Shown piece after piece: positions 51,703-60,951 of a stretch of 64,000 nt of DNA (position 1 is the stretch's first letter; the number at the start of each line of letters is the position of its first letter). A model generated the notes under the pieces. It made no database searches. It saw only the letters and a list, made by a program, of their open reading frames with translations, and was not told the DNA's origin. The DNA lies in contig NZ_JBMPPC010000003.1 of NCBI RefSeq assembly GCF_049340185.1, positions 1 through 64,000 of the forward strand, written 5' to 3'. The stretch is from Undibacterium sp049340185. GTDB lineage: Bacteria > Pseudomonadota > Gammaproteobacteria > Burkholderiales > Burkholderiaceae_D. Made by a program: the position numbers and the translations under genes.

Positions 51703-53163
51703 ATGATTCCAATTGACTCAAATCTGCGCCATTTAGCTATCGCCCGCGACATTTTGTTAACGCCGTTCGGACTGGATGAGGCTAAGTTGGGTAAGGTGCT
51801 TGGCTCTATGTTTACGCATAAGGTGGATTACGCGGATCTTTATTTTCAGTTCACGAAAAGCGAGGGCTGGAGCCTGGAAGAGGGCATCGTCAAGACGGGG
51901 AGTTTTTCCATTGATCAGGGGGTTGGTGTTCGTGCGATTTCCGGCGATAAGACCGCATTTTCCTATTCGGACGAAATTTCAGAAAAAGCCTTGCAAGATG
52001 CGGTTCAGGCGACCCGTACTATCGCCAGACAAGGTGCAGGGAAAATCAAAGTCGCCTCCAGCATGCAAAATGTTGGCAGCCGCTCACTGTATCTGCAACA
52101 AGATCCTCTCGCCTCATTGGATGCGACGCAAAAAGTGAGTTTATTGGAGCGTCTGGAAAAAATCGCGAGAGCCAAAGACCCGCGTGTGGTGCAGGTCATG
52201 GCGAATCTGGTCGGTGAATATGACGTCGTATTAGTCGCGCGCAGTGATGGCGTTATTGCTGCGGATATCCGCCCTTTAGTAAGGGTATCTCTGACGGTGA
52301 TTGTAGAGCAAAACGGTCGTCGTGAGATGGCGTCAAGTGGTGGTGGCGGACGCTACGATTATGCTTATTTTTCTGATGCTTTGTTAGAGAAATATGCCGA
52401 TGAAGCGGTCAAGTCAGCCTTGGTCAATCTGGATGCCCGGCCTGCGCCAGCGGGACCGATGACGGTAGTGTTAGGACCTGGATGGCCGGGTGTGTTACTG
52501 CATGAAGCGATAGGCCATGGTCTGGAGGGTGATTTTAATCGGAAGGGCTCCAGCACTTTTTCTGGACGCATCGGTGACAGGGTAGCGGCTAAAGGTGTGA
52601 CGGTGGTCGATGACGGTACCATGAAGGACCGCCGCGGCTCATTGAATATGGACGATGAAGGTAATCCGACGCAGTGTACGACTTTGATCGAAGACGGTAT
52701 TTTGAAGGGCTATATGCAAGATACGATGAATGCGCGCCTGATGAAGATGCCGGTCACCGGTAACGCACGTCGTGAATCCTTCGCCCATTTACCGATGCCG
52801 AGAATGACAAATACGTATATGTTGGCTGGCGATAAAGATCCGGCTGAGATTCTGGCTTCTGTAAAAAATGGACTATATGCCGTGAATTTTGGCGGTGGTC
52901 AGGTTGATATTACGAATGGCAAATTTGTATTTTCCGCCAGCGAAGCCTATATGATAGAAAACGGCAAAGTCACCTATCCGGTAAAAGGCGCAACTCTGAT
53001 CGGTAACGGTCCTGAAGTTTTAAACCGTGTCTCAATGATCGGTAACGATTTGCAGCTAGATTCCGGTATCGGCGTATGCGGTAAGGAAGGACAAAGTTTG
53101 CCTGTTGGCGTTGGACAGCCGACATTGCGCATTGATGGATTGACCGTTGGCGGTACTGCCTGA
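51703..53163 (+). CDS. tldD: TldD metallopeptidase subunit
   Basis: The 486-residue protein has the zinc motif HEAIGHGLEGD (near residue 266) of the TldD subunit, which with TldE/PmbA degrades unfolded peptides and trims some modified peptides such as microcins. VRAISGDKTAFSYSDEIS and VCGKEGQSLPVGVGQPTLRI are typical. The length is normal. tldE is not in the window. Confidence 0.95.
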   Translation: MIPIDSNLRHLAIARDILLTPFGLDEAKLGKVLGSMFTHKVDYADLYFQFTKSEGWSLEEGIVKTGSFSIDQGVGVRAISGDKTAFSYSDEISEKALQDAVQATRTIARQGAGKIKVASSMQNVGSRSLYLQQDPLASLDATQKVSLLERLEKIARAKDPRVVQVMANLVGEYDVVLVARSDGVIAADIRPLVRVSLTVIVEQNGRREMASSGGGGRYDYAYFSDALLEKYADEAVKSALVNLDARPAPAGPMTVVLGPGWPGVLLHEAIGHGLEGDFNRKGSSTFSGRIGDRVAAKGVTVVDDGTMKDRRGSLNMDDEGNPTQCTTLIEDGILKGYMQDTMNARLMKMPVTGNARRESFAHLPMPRMTNTYMLAGDKDPAEILASVKNGLYAVNFGGGQVDITNGKFVFSASEAYMIENGKVTYPVKGATLIGNGPEVLNRVSMIGNDLQLDSGIGVCGKEGQSLPVGVGQPTLRIDGLTVGGTA

Positions 53164-53218
53164 TCCTTACATTGATAGACTTGGCGATGATTGAATTTTC
53201 TCTTCCTAGGCAGCGACT

Positions 53219-53992
53219 ATGCCGGTAATCGCGGTCGTCTCAGCCAAAGGCGGCGTTGGCAAAACAACGGTGACTGCAAACCTCAGTCTGGGTTTTGTGC
53301 TGCGTGGTTTCCCTGTGCTGGTGCTGGATCTTGATCCGCAAAACGCGATTCAGTGGCATATGGGGGGATTGCCGCCTGAGGTTGCAGGTGGGCTCAGCGT
53401 GATTGCCGGCGACAGAGCTCCCAAGCTCTGGGAAGTTGCTTTCTCAAGCGCGTCTGGTATAGATTTTGTCCCTTACGGTAGTGCAGGCGAGCAACAACGT
53501 ATCGATTTTGAGCAAGTGCTGGAGCAGCAAGAAGGGTGGCTGCTGAAATTGTTGAAGCGGGCTAAGTTGCCGAAAAATACAATAGTCTTGCTTGATACTC
53601 CTCCCGGGCCGTCTGCTTACTTAACGCAGGCGATACATGCTGCCGACTTTTTACTGACGGTGGTATTGGCGGATGCAGCTTCTTACGCCACTATTCCAGA
53701 AATGGAATCCCTCATTGCAGCGCACCCTAATGAGGCAGGATCGCTAGTTGACTCTGCTTATCTGGTGAATCAAGTGTCAAGTAGTCAGCTATCCCAGGAC
53801 GTGGTCTCTTTGTACCGGGAGCAGTTAGGTGCCAGAGTCGTCCCCATTCTTATTCCCGAAAGTGCTCAGATTGAGGAGGCGCTCGCTTACGAGCGATCGG
53901 TTCTTGATTACGAGCCTGAGAGTCTCGCTGCTACAGCCTTGCAGGAGGTAGTCGACTGGTTATTGCTACAGTTGCAACTACAGGCTAAATAA
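53219..53992 (+). CDS. bcsQ: BcsQ-like ParA/MinD-type ATPase, first copy
   Basis: The 257-residue ATPase begins with a deviant Walker A motif (VVSAKGGVGKTTVTANLSLG), then LDLDPQNAIQWHMG and LLDTPPGPSAYLTQ. BcsQ proteins localise cellulose synthase at a cell pole in enterobacteria. It begins 55 bp after tldD and ends 423 bp before bcsD, so it may be transcribed apart from the operon. A second, closely related bcsQ is at 55460; the two share key motifs and probably arose by duplication. Confidence 0.87.
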   Translation: MPVIAVVSAKGGVGKTTVTANLSLGFVLRGFPVLVLDLDPQNAIQWHMGGLPPEVAGGLSVIAGDRAPKLWEVAFSSASGIDFVPYGSAGEQQRIDFEQVLEQQEGWLLKLLKRAKLPKNTIVLLDTPPGPSAYLTQAIHAADFLLTVVLADAASYATIPEMESLIAAHPNEAGSLVDSAYLVNQVSSSQLSQDVVSLYREQLGARVVPILIPESAQIEEALAYERSVLDYEPESLAATALQEVVDWLLLQLQLQAK

Positions 53993-54415
53993 TCAATACA
54001 AGCGAATACGCGCCAGCATCAATTTAACTACTTAATTGATAAATTAAGAGGGAAGCGGGCACTTTTCTTGCATCCACTTTGTTAAACCTGGCGTATAGAC
54101 TTTTGTGCGCTCTGTTTTTCCAAGCATAATCTCAAGATAGAAGAAAATCTGACGTCAATATAGGAACTCAGTGAAATCTGAGTGACAATAAAGTGATGTT
54201 GCATCTTGTTTATTTGGTTTGATATCGAGCAGATAACAAATGTTGAAATTGAATGATTTTGACGGTAAATAAGGTGTTGTTAGCTTATGAATAGTTAACA
54301 TTTATTCAGCGCTATTCGCTAGACTTACATATTGATGAAATGCTAAAGTCGAAAATAATAACAATGTCAGTTCAGGCTGCTACAGGCAGCCGGATTGAGA
54401 CTGCAAAGGTGCATA
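53993..54415. other. Gene-free region before bcsD, likely the bcs operon promoter
   Basis: The 423 bp are AT-rich with no gene. A possible promoter is TTGACG (54259-54264), 16 bp, TAGCTT (54281-54286), which is weak. No clear activator or c-di-GMP riboswitch structure was recognised. Confidence 0.35.
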
Positions 54416-54913
54416 GTGAGTAATGTTTCAGGCAATATAAATTATTACGAAGAACAGCAATGTTCCACCCAATGGCGCGCGTTTCTTGGCGCATTTTCTA
54501 CAGAGTTCAGTGCTCAGGGAGATGTACAGGATTTGCGTGCTTTTATGTTCAAACTTGGACTTAGGATGGCCGCTAGTTTCAAGCTTGAAGGTGGCGCGAC
54601 GATGCGCACCCTTGAAGCCAGCATGAATAAAATCTGGTGTGACCTGAACTGGGGCTGGGTTCAGCTTAATGAAGAAGCGGATAGTTTAATCATTGAGCAC
54701 AATGCGAGTCCGATCAAGCTTGCGTTTGGTGAGCAGGCATTGGAATGGTCGCCTGCCTTGCTGGAAGGTGTTTATACCCATTGGTTTGAGTCGTTGGGGG
54801 TCGATAAAGCTTTGCGGCTTACCCAAAAAGGGGCGGCCTTGGAGCAAGGGCGTGTCATCGTTTTTCAATTGAAAAAACACACAGAAGAACACGCACATTT
54901 TACTCGTCGCTAA
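54416..54913 (+). CDS. bcsD: Cellulose synthase subunit BcsD
   Basis: The 165-residue protein shows the BcsD pattern: TQWRAFLGAFSTEF near the start, AFMFKLGLRMAASFKL, LEASMNKIWCDLNWGWVQL and LEGVYTHWFESLG. In Komagataeibacter BcsD is a periplasmic octameric ring guiding nascent glucan chains. GTG at 54416 was chosen because AAAGG lies six bases upstream; TTG at 54395 adds seven residues. It is followed by bcsP after 40 bp. Confidence 0.85.
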   Translation: MSNVSGNINYYEEQQCSTQWRAFLGAFSTEFSAQGDVQDLRAFMFKLGLRMAASFKLEGGATMRTLEASMNKIWCDLNWGWVQLNEEADSLIIEHNASPIKLAFGEQALEWSPALLEGVYTHWFESLGVDKALRLTQKGAALEQGRVIVFQLKKHTEEHAHFTRR

Positions 54914-54953
54914 GCTGGTGTGACCGCTAGACGGAGTGCAAAAGGTTTAAATT

Positions 54954-55463
54954 ATGGACAACGACATCAAAAATCTCTTTAAGAAAATCGACGGCTCTGC
55001 GGACTCGTATAAAGAGATTCATCGTGATGGCATGAATGAACAGGCCAAACAGCGCTGGCCTTTACTCAGAGATGTTCACGTAAATACGGCGAAACCAGTG
55101 GCTGCTCGTGCAGTGCCTAAAGTTGAATCAGCGTTGCCAATGGATGGTTTGCCATCGACAGCATCCGGAAGAATAGTTTCAGATCAACAGGTACCAGCGG
55201 TATTAGCCCCGGTAGAAAGTTCTTTTCTACGTCGAGCTGAATATGCCTCCGGAGCTGCGGGACATTCCTCACGTGCCGAACCAGTACCAAAAGAATCCTC
55301 TTTGTTCGCGCGTGCGGCCAATGAGCCGCTTGCTTCTTCGACCGAGGAACGTGGCGATCCTACGCTTGCAAGCTTGTTTAGCCGTTTGTCTGGCGCACGT
55401 GTAGCAGATCAATCACCAGAACCTGCAGTTAACTCCTTCTTTAAAAAAATATTTAAACCATGA
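54954..55463 (+). CDS. bcsP: BcsP/BcsR-like cellulose biosynthesis protein
   Basis: The 169-residue protein starts with a short conserved segment DNDIKNLFKKIDGSADSYKE and QAKQRWPLLRDVH that recalls the BcsR/BcsP N-terminus; the rest is Ala/Ser/Pro-rich and probably disordered. It ends with a VNSFFKKIFKP motif. Location between bcsD and bcsQ supports the call. Its role is not established; it may bind BcsQ. Its stop overlaps bcsQ (ATGA). Confidence 0.7.
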   Translation: MDNDIKNLFKKIDGSADSYKEIHRDGMNEQAKQRWPLLRDVHVNTAKPVAARAVPKVESALPMDGLPSTASGRIVSDQQVPAVLAPVESSFLRRAEYASGAAGHSSRAEPVPKESSLFARAANEPLASSTEERGDPTLASLFSRLSGARVADQSPEPAVNSFFKKIFKP

Positions 55464-56227
55464 GGGTAATTGCGGTCATCTCTCCTAAAGGTGGCGTTGG
55501 AAAAACAACGGTAACAGCAAATCTTGCTGCAGCGATTGCTGCATTAGGAGCGAAAGTCACCATACTGGATCTTGATCCACAAAATGCGTTGCGTCTGCAT
55601 TGCGGCATGCAGCATGAGGACCCTGCAGGCGTTGTGCGGCAAACGATGTCGGGGTTACCTTGGTCAGATGCTTTGTATGAAAGCTCTTATGGCGTGCATT
55701 TTTTACCTTATGGTGTCGTTGATGAGCCGGACAGAGTCGCCTTTGAGCATTTTATTAAGAGCAAGCCGGGTTGGTTGGCAACGCAATTAAGTTCGCTCAA
55801 CCTGGCGGACGAAGAAATTGTATTGATTGATACACCTCCGGGACCAACTGTATATTTGCAGCAGGTATTACATTGCGCGAATATTGCATTGATTGTGATT
55901 AAACCGGATGCCGCCTCGTATTCAACGATTCCTTCAATCGAGTCTTTATTGCATTATTACTGTAGTGACCGGCAAGATTTTTTTGGATCTAGCTATATCG
56001 TGAATCAAATGGATGCAAACAAACAATTGCATCGGGATATATTACAAATGTTGAGAGCCAACATGGGAGCGCAACTGGTGCCAATTACGATTCATAAGGA
56101 TGAAGCCGTTAGTGAGGCGCTGGCTTGCCAATCTCCGGTTTCTCTCTACGCGAAACACTGCTCGGCTACCCACGATTTATTGCAAATTACGACATGGTTG
56201 CAGGATCGTTATAAGTTAATTGCCTGA
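55460..56227 (+). CDS. bcsQ: BcsQ-like ParA/MinD-type ATPase, second copy
   Basis: The 255-residue ATPase begins VIAVISPKGGVGKTTVTANL, with LDLDPQNALRLHCG, LIDTPPGPTVYLQQ and KPDAASYSTIPSIESLL. It is coupled by overlap both to bcsP (ATGA) and to bcsA (TGATG), unlike the first copy at 53219, so this is the operon's own bcsQ. The two copies share the same motif order. Confidence 0.9.
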   Translation: MRVIAVISPKGGVGKTTVTANLAAAIAALGAKVTILDLDPQNALRLHCGMQHEDPAGVVRQTMSGLPWSDALYESSYGVHFLPYGVVDEPDRVAFEHFIKSKPGWLATQLSSLNLADEEIVLIDTPPGPTVYLQQVLHCANIALIVIKPDAASYSTIPSIESLLHYYCSDRQDFFGSSYIVNQMDANKQLHRDILQMLRANMGAQLVPITIHKDEAVSEALACQSPVSLYAKHCSATHDLLQITTWLQDRYKLIA

Positions 56228-59200
56228 TGCGCTCAATACTTAACTCACGATATCTGTATGGCCGTCTGAACGAATTTGGCCGCACCCTGGTTAACTGGCC
56301 CGGCTGGGAACTAAAAACGACCCGGGCGGTTGCTCTGGTAATTGCCGCAGGTTTGTATTGGACCAGTATCAGTATTCCTCTGGAATTGATTTGGCAGACT
56401 TTGTTTTCGATTGTCGTGTTCTGGACTGCTATGTATTTGCGTCGCTATACCGGTACGTTGGTATCGCTAGTGATGATCATGTTCTCTGTCAGTGCAACCA
56501 GTCGTTATATTTATTGGCGTATCAATTACACGATTGATGCTGAGAATCTGGTTGATCTGATTTTTGCGTTAGTTCTTGTTTTTGCCGAGGTGTATGCCTG
56601 GCTGGTGTTGTTGCTCGGTTATTTGCAGACGGCGTGGCCATTGAAGCGTAAACCGGTTCTGATGCCGGAGGACACGAGCTTGTGGCCTGTCGTTGATTTA
56701 TTTATCCCGTCTTACAACGAAGACCTTAGTGTAGTGAAGCCCACTGTGCTGGCAGCAATGGGAATCGACTGGCCAAAAGATAAACTCAATATTTATATTC
56801 TGGATGACGGACGCCGCCCTCAGTTCCAGGAATTTGCCAAGTCTGTTGGAGTTAATTGCTATATACGTAGCGACAACAAGCATGCGAAGGCCGGTAATAT
56901 TAATGCCGCTCTGGCCAGAACCACCGGAGAATTCGTCGCGATTTTTGATTGCGATCACATGCCGACACGCTCCTTTTTACAATATGCGATGGGCTGGTTC
57001 TTAGTAGACGAAAAATTGGCGATGGTGCAGACACCCCATCATTTTTTATCTCCCGATCCGTTCGAGCGTAACCTGAACACTTTCCGCAATGTTCCCAATG
57101 AAGGCGAATTGTTTTATGGCCTGATACAGGACGGAAACGATTTATGGAATGCGACCTTCTTCTGTGGTTCGTGTGCAATTCTGCGTCGCAAATATCTGAT
57201 GGAAGTTGGCGGGATTGCGGTAGAAACCGTGACGGAAGATGCGCATACCGCGCTGAAGATGCAGCGCCTGGGCTACAACACGGCCTATCTCGCTTTACCT
57301 CAGGCCGCTGGTTTGGCGACAGAAAGTTTATCAGCTCACGTCGGACAGCGTATTCGCTGGGCTCGGGGAATGGCGCAGATTTTCCGTACGGATAATCCCT
57401 TGTTGGGCAAAGGACTGTCGTTCGGACAAAGACTTTGCTATAGCAATGCGATGCTTCATTTTTTCTATGGATTTCCGCGCATGGTATTTTTGCTTGCGCC
57501 TATTTCGTATTTGTTTTTTGAAGTCCATATCATTAAAGCATCCGCTTTGGCGATCGCGGCGTATTCTTTGCCGCATTTATTGCATGCCAACTTAACGAAC
57601 TCCAGGATACAAGGCGCGCATCGTCACTCGTTCTGGGCGGAGGTTTATGAGGCGACGCTAGCCTGGTATATTTTCCGGCCAACGCTGGTCGCCCTGATCA
57701 ACCCTAAGCTGGGTACTTTCAACGTGACTGCGAAAGGTGGTCTGGTTGAAAAAGAACACTTTGATTGGGTAATTTCCAAACCTTATCTGGTGATGCTGGG
57801 GTTGAATATCCTCGGCTTCATTGTCGGTATCGGTCGCGCACTCTGGTGGAATACTTATGAATTAGACACAGTGATTTTAAATATGCTGTGGACGATTTAT
57901 AACCTGATCATCCTTGGAGCGACTCTTGCGGTGGCTACCGAATCGAAGCAGGTACGCAGAACGCATCGTGTCAGGGCGAAGCTGAGTGCGATCTTGCGTA
58001 TGCCCGGCGGCCATTCTCTGGTGTGTGAGACGGAAGATTTTTCTTTAGGGGGAATGTCTTTAAAACTACCTGAGGATGTCATGCTCGATAAAGATGCTGA
58101 GGTACAGGTGTCTTTGTATGGTACGGCCGGTGAGCATATTTTCCCGGCTACTGTGGTATTTTCAAAACAAGGTTTAATCAGCGTGCAGTTCAAGACCTTA
58201 TCTCTTGAACAGGAAATTAATCTGGTGAATTGCACGGTTGGTCGTGCTGACGTCTGGCTTAACTGGTCACAAGAACGTGATTTTGATCATCCATTAAATG
58301 GTTTGAAGGAAATTACGATGCACAGTATGGTTGGATTTTCACGATTTGGTTCAAGTATCATGCAGTACTTAGGAAATAAAACAATGCCTTTCAACAAAAT
58401 AACGAACTCCACTATGGTGAAAATGATCAAGACAAAGCTGGTGCGCAAGCGAAGCACCACCGCACTGGCGCTCCTGTTTGGTTTGTTATTGCTCGGGCAT
58501 GATAATGTAGATGCAAAATCCAAGCATGCGAAAGCCTCTGCTTCAGAGGCAGCCAGTGAGTCCGCAGCGTCAGTCTCAGCCGTGCCTGATAAAGAGCCTG
58601 TAGTGAAGTCAGCCTTATCGCAGAGAACAATCAATATCTCTTTGAAGCAGATGGGCTCTGGTTCTAATATCGAATTGCGCGGTGTTGAAGGTGAGAGATC
58701 CTTTCCCTTTACCGTGCGCAGCGATGAGCTGATTACTGCGGCAAAAGTCCGGTATGGCGTCGCTTATTCGCCAGCTATGTTGCCAGAACTGTCGCATATG
58801 AAAGTCTTGGTAAATAACGAGCTGGTGACGGTCGTGCCTTTGCCGAAAGAAACTGCGAGTGGCTTTGTCCGCGAAACGAACATCGATCCGCGTTTGTTCG
58901 CTGATTTTAACCAGCTTGGCTTCAAGCTGATAGGCCATTACACCAGAGAGTGCGAAGATCCCTATCACTCCAGTTTGTGGGCGAATGTCAGTAATACGTC
59001 GAATCTGGAATTGACGATTACTTCGATTCCTTTGCAAAATGATTTGGCACTATTGCCAACGCCATTTTTTGATAAACGTGACAACAAGATGCTGGAGTTG
59101 CCATTTGTCATGCCGGCTGCGCCATCGCTGGATATTTTACGTAATGCCGGTATTGTTGCCTCATGGTTTGGTCACCTGGCAGCGTATCGCGGCGCTAAAT

Positions 59201-60759
59201 TTCCGGTAGCAATCCAGTCGCTGCCCGAGGGGAATGCTGTCGTCTTTGCAACGTCGAATGAAGTCCCCGCTGGCCTGAAGTTGCCAGCCATTTCTGGGCC
59301 GACTTTAAGCATCATGACTAATCCTTCTAATCAAAATACTAAATTATTGCTGGTGATGGGACGTAATGCGGCTGAGTTGCGTATCGCTGCTCAGTCATTG
59401 GTATTAGGGCAGATTGCTTTGTCTGGTGATCGCGCTTTTATCAAAAATTTCAAAGAAGCGAATCCACGCGCACCTTATGATGCGCCGAACTGGCTGCCAA
59501 CGAATCGTCCCGTCAAGTTCGGTGAACTGGTTGCGCATCAGGATTTGCAGGTGAAAGGTCTGACACCGGACCTGATCCGCGTGAATATGCGTGTTGCGCC
59601 GGATTTATTTACATGGCAAAGAGATGGTGTTCCCATTGATTTACGGTACCGGTTTACACCAAGGATTAACGTGGACCGGTCGACGTTAAATATCGGTATA
59701 AATGGTGAATTTATCCGTTCTTTGTCCCTGTCTGGTGGACAGGTAGAAAAAGGCAAAATTAAAGAATCCGTGATGTTGCTGTTTAAGGATGGTCATCGTT
59801 ACGCACAAGAAGAAATTCAAGTGCCAACCTTCCAGATCGGTGCAGAAAACCAATTGCAGTTTCACTTTTTCTACGACTATGTGAAGCAGGGGCCATGTAA
59901 AGATGTGTATTTGGATAATGTCAGGTCTGCGATTGATCCCGACTCGACGATTGATTTTTCAGACATGCCGCACTACACCGCAATGCCGAATCTGGCACAC
60001 GTAGCGAATGCAGGTTTTCCATTTACCCGCATGGCAGATTTGTCAGAGACGGCGATCGTGATGCCGGATCGTCCGACCGCGCAAGAGACAGAAGTGTTTC
60101 TGAATCTAATGGGACGTATGGGCGAATCGACGGGCTATCCTGTGACTAATAATAATGTCGTGCGCGGTAGTGATCTGGATAAACTCAGTGATAAAGATAT
60201 TTTGGTTATTGGAACAAATGGCAATGTCTCATTGCTAAAGCAATGGGCGAAATACCTGCCTTTGGTGATGGACGAAGGTGGTAACAAGCTGCAATTACCT
60301 ACCGGCTTTATGCGTATTCTTGCTCGCTGGTCGGGGCGTGACATTGACAAAATTGAACGTCACACAGGCGAAATGCTGGCGAGTACGGGTAATGCTTTTG
60401 GCGCGATGATGCAATTTGAATCACCGCTGAGCAGTGGTCGCAGTGTGGTGGTATTGACCGCCGGTGATGGTGATAATTTATTGGGACTGACCAGAGCCTT
60501 ACTCAAACCAGACCTGAGAAGCAAATACCAAGGTGATCTGGTGCTAGTCAAAGGTGACAAAATGGAGAATGTACAGATCGGCGATACCTATTATGTCGGT
60601 AGCCTGCCGTTCTGGACATGGGTGAAATGGCATTTGTCAAACCACCCAATGATTTTGATCGCGTTCCTGATGCTGGCATCGCTGATTGTTGCCACTGTGA
60701 TGTTCCGTTTCTTACGGAAAAAAGCAGCATCCCGATTGACAGTCGATGAAAAGAAGTAA
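56227..60759 (+). CDS. bcsA-bcsB: Fused cellulose synthase BcsA-BcsB
   Basis: One frame of 1510 residues holds both subunits. The BcsA part (about 1-720) has membrane segments, the GT2 motifs DDGRRPQ (near 192), FDCDH (near 241), TED (near 336) and QRIRW (near 374), the gating loop FNVTAKGG and a c-di-GMP-binding PilZ domain (RRTHR near 577, DFSLGGMSL). The BcsB part (about 720-1510) starts with a basic, hydrophobic signal-like segment (RKRSTTALALLFGLLLLG), has periplasmic beta-rich domains and ends with a membrane anchor (PMILIAFLMLASLIVATVMF). BcsA polymerises glucose from UDP-glucose. Similar AcsAB fusions are known from Komagataeibacter. An internal RBS and ATG lie at 58371-58386. Confidence 0.95.
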   Translation: MRSILNSRYLYGRLNEFGRTLVNWPGWELKTTRAVALVIAAGLYWTSISIPLELIWQTLFSIVVFWTAMYLRRYTGTLVSLVMIMFSVSATSRYIYWRINYTIDAENLVDLIFALVLVFAEVYAWLVLLLGYLQTAWPLKRKPVLMPEDTSLWPVVDLFIPSYNEDLSVVKPTVLAAMGIDWPKDKLNIYILDDGRRPQFQEFAKSVGVNCYIRSDNKHAKAGNINAALARTTGEFVAIFDCDHMPTRSFLQYAMGWFLVDEKLAMVQTPHHFLSPDPFERNLNTFRNVPNEGELFYGLIQDGNDLWNATFFCGSCAILRRKYLMEVGGIAVETVTEDAHTALKMQRLGYNTAYLALPQAAGLATESLSAHVGQRIRWARGMAQIFRTDNPLLGKGLSFGQRLCYSNAMLHFFYGFPRMVFLLAPISYLFFEVHIIKASALAIAAYSLPHLLHANLTNSRIQGAHRHSFWAEVYEATLAWYIFRPTLVALINPKLGTFNVTAKGGLVEKEHFDWVISKPYLVMLGLNILGFIVGIGRALWWNTYELDTVILNMLWTIYNLIILGATLAVATESKQVRRTHRVRAKLSAILRMPGGHSLVCETEDFSLGGMSLKLPEDVMLDKDAEVQVSLYGTAGEHIFPATVVFSKQGLISVQFKTLSLEQEINLVNCTVGRADVWLNWSQERDFDHPLNGLKEITMHSMVGFSRFGSSIMQYLGNKTMPFNKITNSTMVKMIKTKLVRKRSTTALALLFGLLLLGHDNVDAKSKHAKASASEAASESAASVSAVPDKEPVVKSALSQRTINISLKQMGSGSNIELRGVEGERSFPFTVRSDELITAAKVRYGVAYSPAMLPELSHMKVLVNNELVTVVPLPKETASGFVRETNIDPRLFADFNQLGFKLIGHYTRECEDPYHSSLWANVSNTSNLELTITSIPLQNDLALLPTPFFDKRDNKMLELPFVMPAAPSLDILRNAGIVASWFGHLAAYRGAKFPVAIQSLPEGNAVVFATSNEVPAGLKLPAISGPTLSIMTNPSNQNTKLLLVMGRNAAELRIAAQSLVLGQIALSGDRAFIKNFKEANPRAPYDAPNWLPTNRPVKFGELVAHQDLQVKGLTPDLIRVNMRVAPDLFTWQRDGVPIDLRYRFTPRINVDRSTLNIGINGEFIRSLSLSGGQVEKGKIKESVMLLFKDGHRYAQEEIQVPTFQIGAENQLQFHFFYDYVKQGPCKDVYLDNVRSAIDPDSTIDFSDMPHYTAMPNLAHVANAGFPFTRMADLSETAIVMPDRPTAQETEVFLNLMGRMGESTGYPVTNNNVVRGSDLDKLSDKDILVIGTNGNVSLLKQWAKYLPLVMDEGGNKLQLPTGFMRILARWSGRDIDKIERHTGEMLASTGNAFGAMMQFESPLSSGRSVVVLTAGDGDNLLGLTRALLKPDLRSKYQGDLVLVKGDKMENVQIGDTYYVGSLPFWTWVKWHLSNHPMILIAFLMLASLIVATVMFRFLRKKAASRLTVDEKK
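58371..58386 (+). promoter_or_regulatory. Internal ribosome binding site and in-frame ATG at the BcsA/BcsB boundary
   Basis: AGGA (58371-58374) lies nine bases before an in-frame ATG (58384-58386). Starting here gives a 791-residue protein, the usual BcsB size, beginning MPFNKITNSTMVKMIK before the signal-like hydrophobic segment. The spacing and sequence (TTAGGAAATAA) resemble the adk ribosome binding site in this window. Confidence 0.5.
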
Positions 60760-60848
60760 AAGTTAAGTAGTCGCCATATTGACAGATAGGTCTGGTTTTT
60801 TAGCAGCTATTCTGAGTTGCATAAGAGACTATGATCTACGAAAATCCG

Positions 60849-60891
60849 AATGCAAATGTTCTGACGCAATGCGTGTTCAGACATTTGCATT
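60849..60891 (+). terminator. Long hairpin between bcsAB and bcsC
   Basis: AATGCAAATGT (60849-60859) and ACATTTGCATT (60881-60891), extended by CTGA/TCAG with one bulged base, form a stem of about 15 bp. The T-run is weak, so it may be a partial terminator setting the BcsAB to BcsC ratio. Confidence 0.55.
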
Positions 60892-60951
60892 TGTGTTAAA
60901 AAGAGCTGTGACTGGCTATACATAGAAGAATATGTTCTTTAGGGGAATTGA

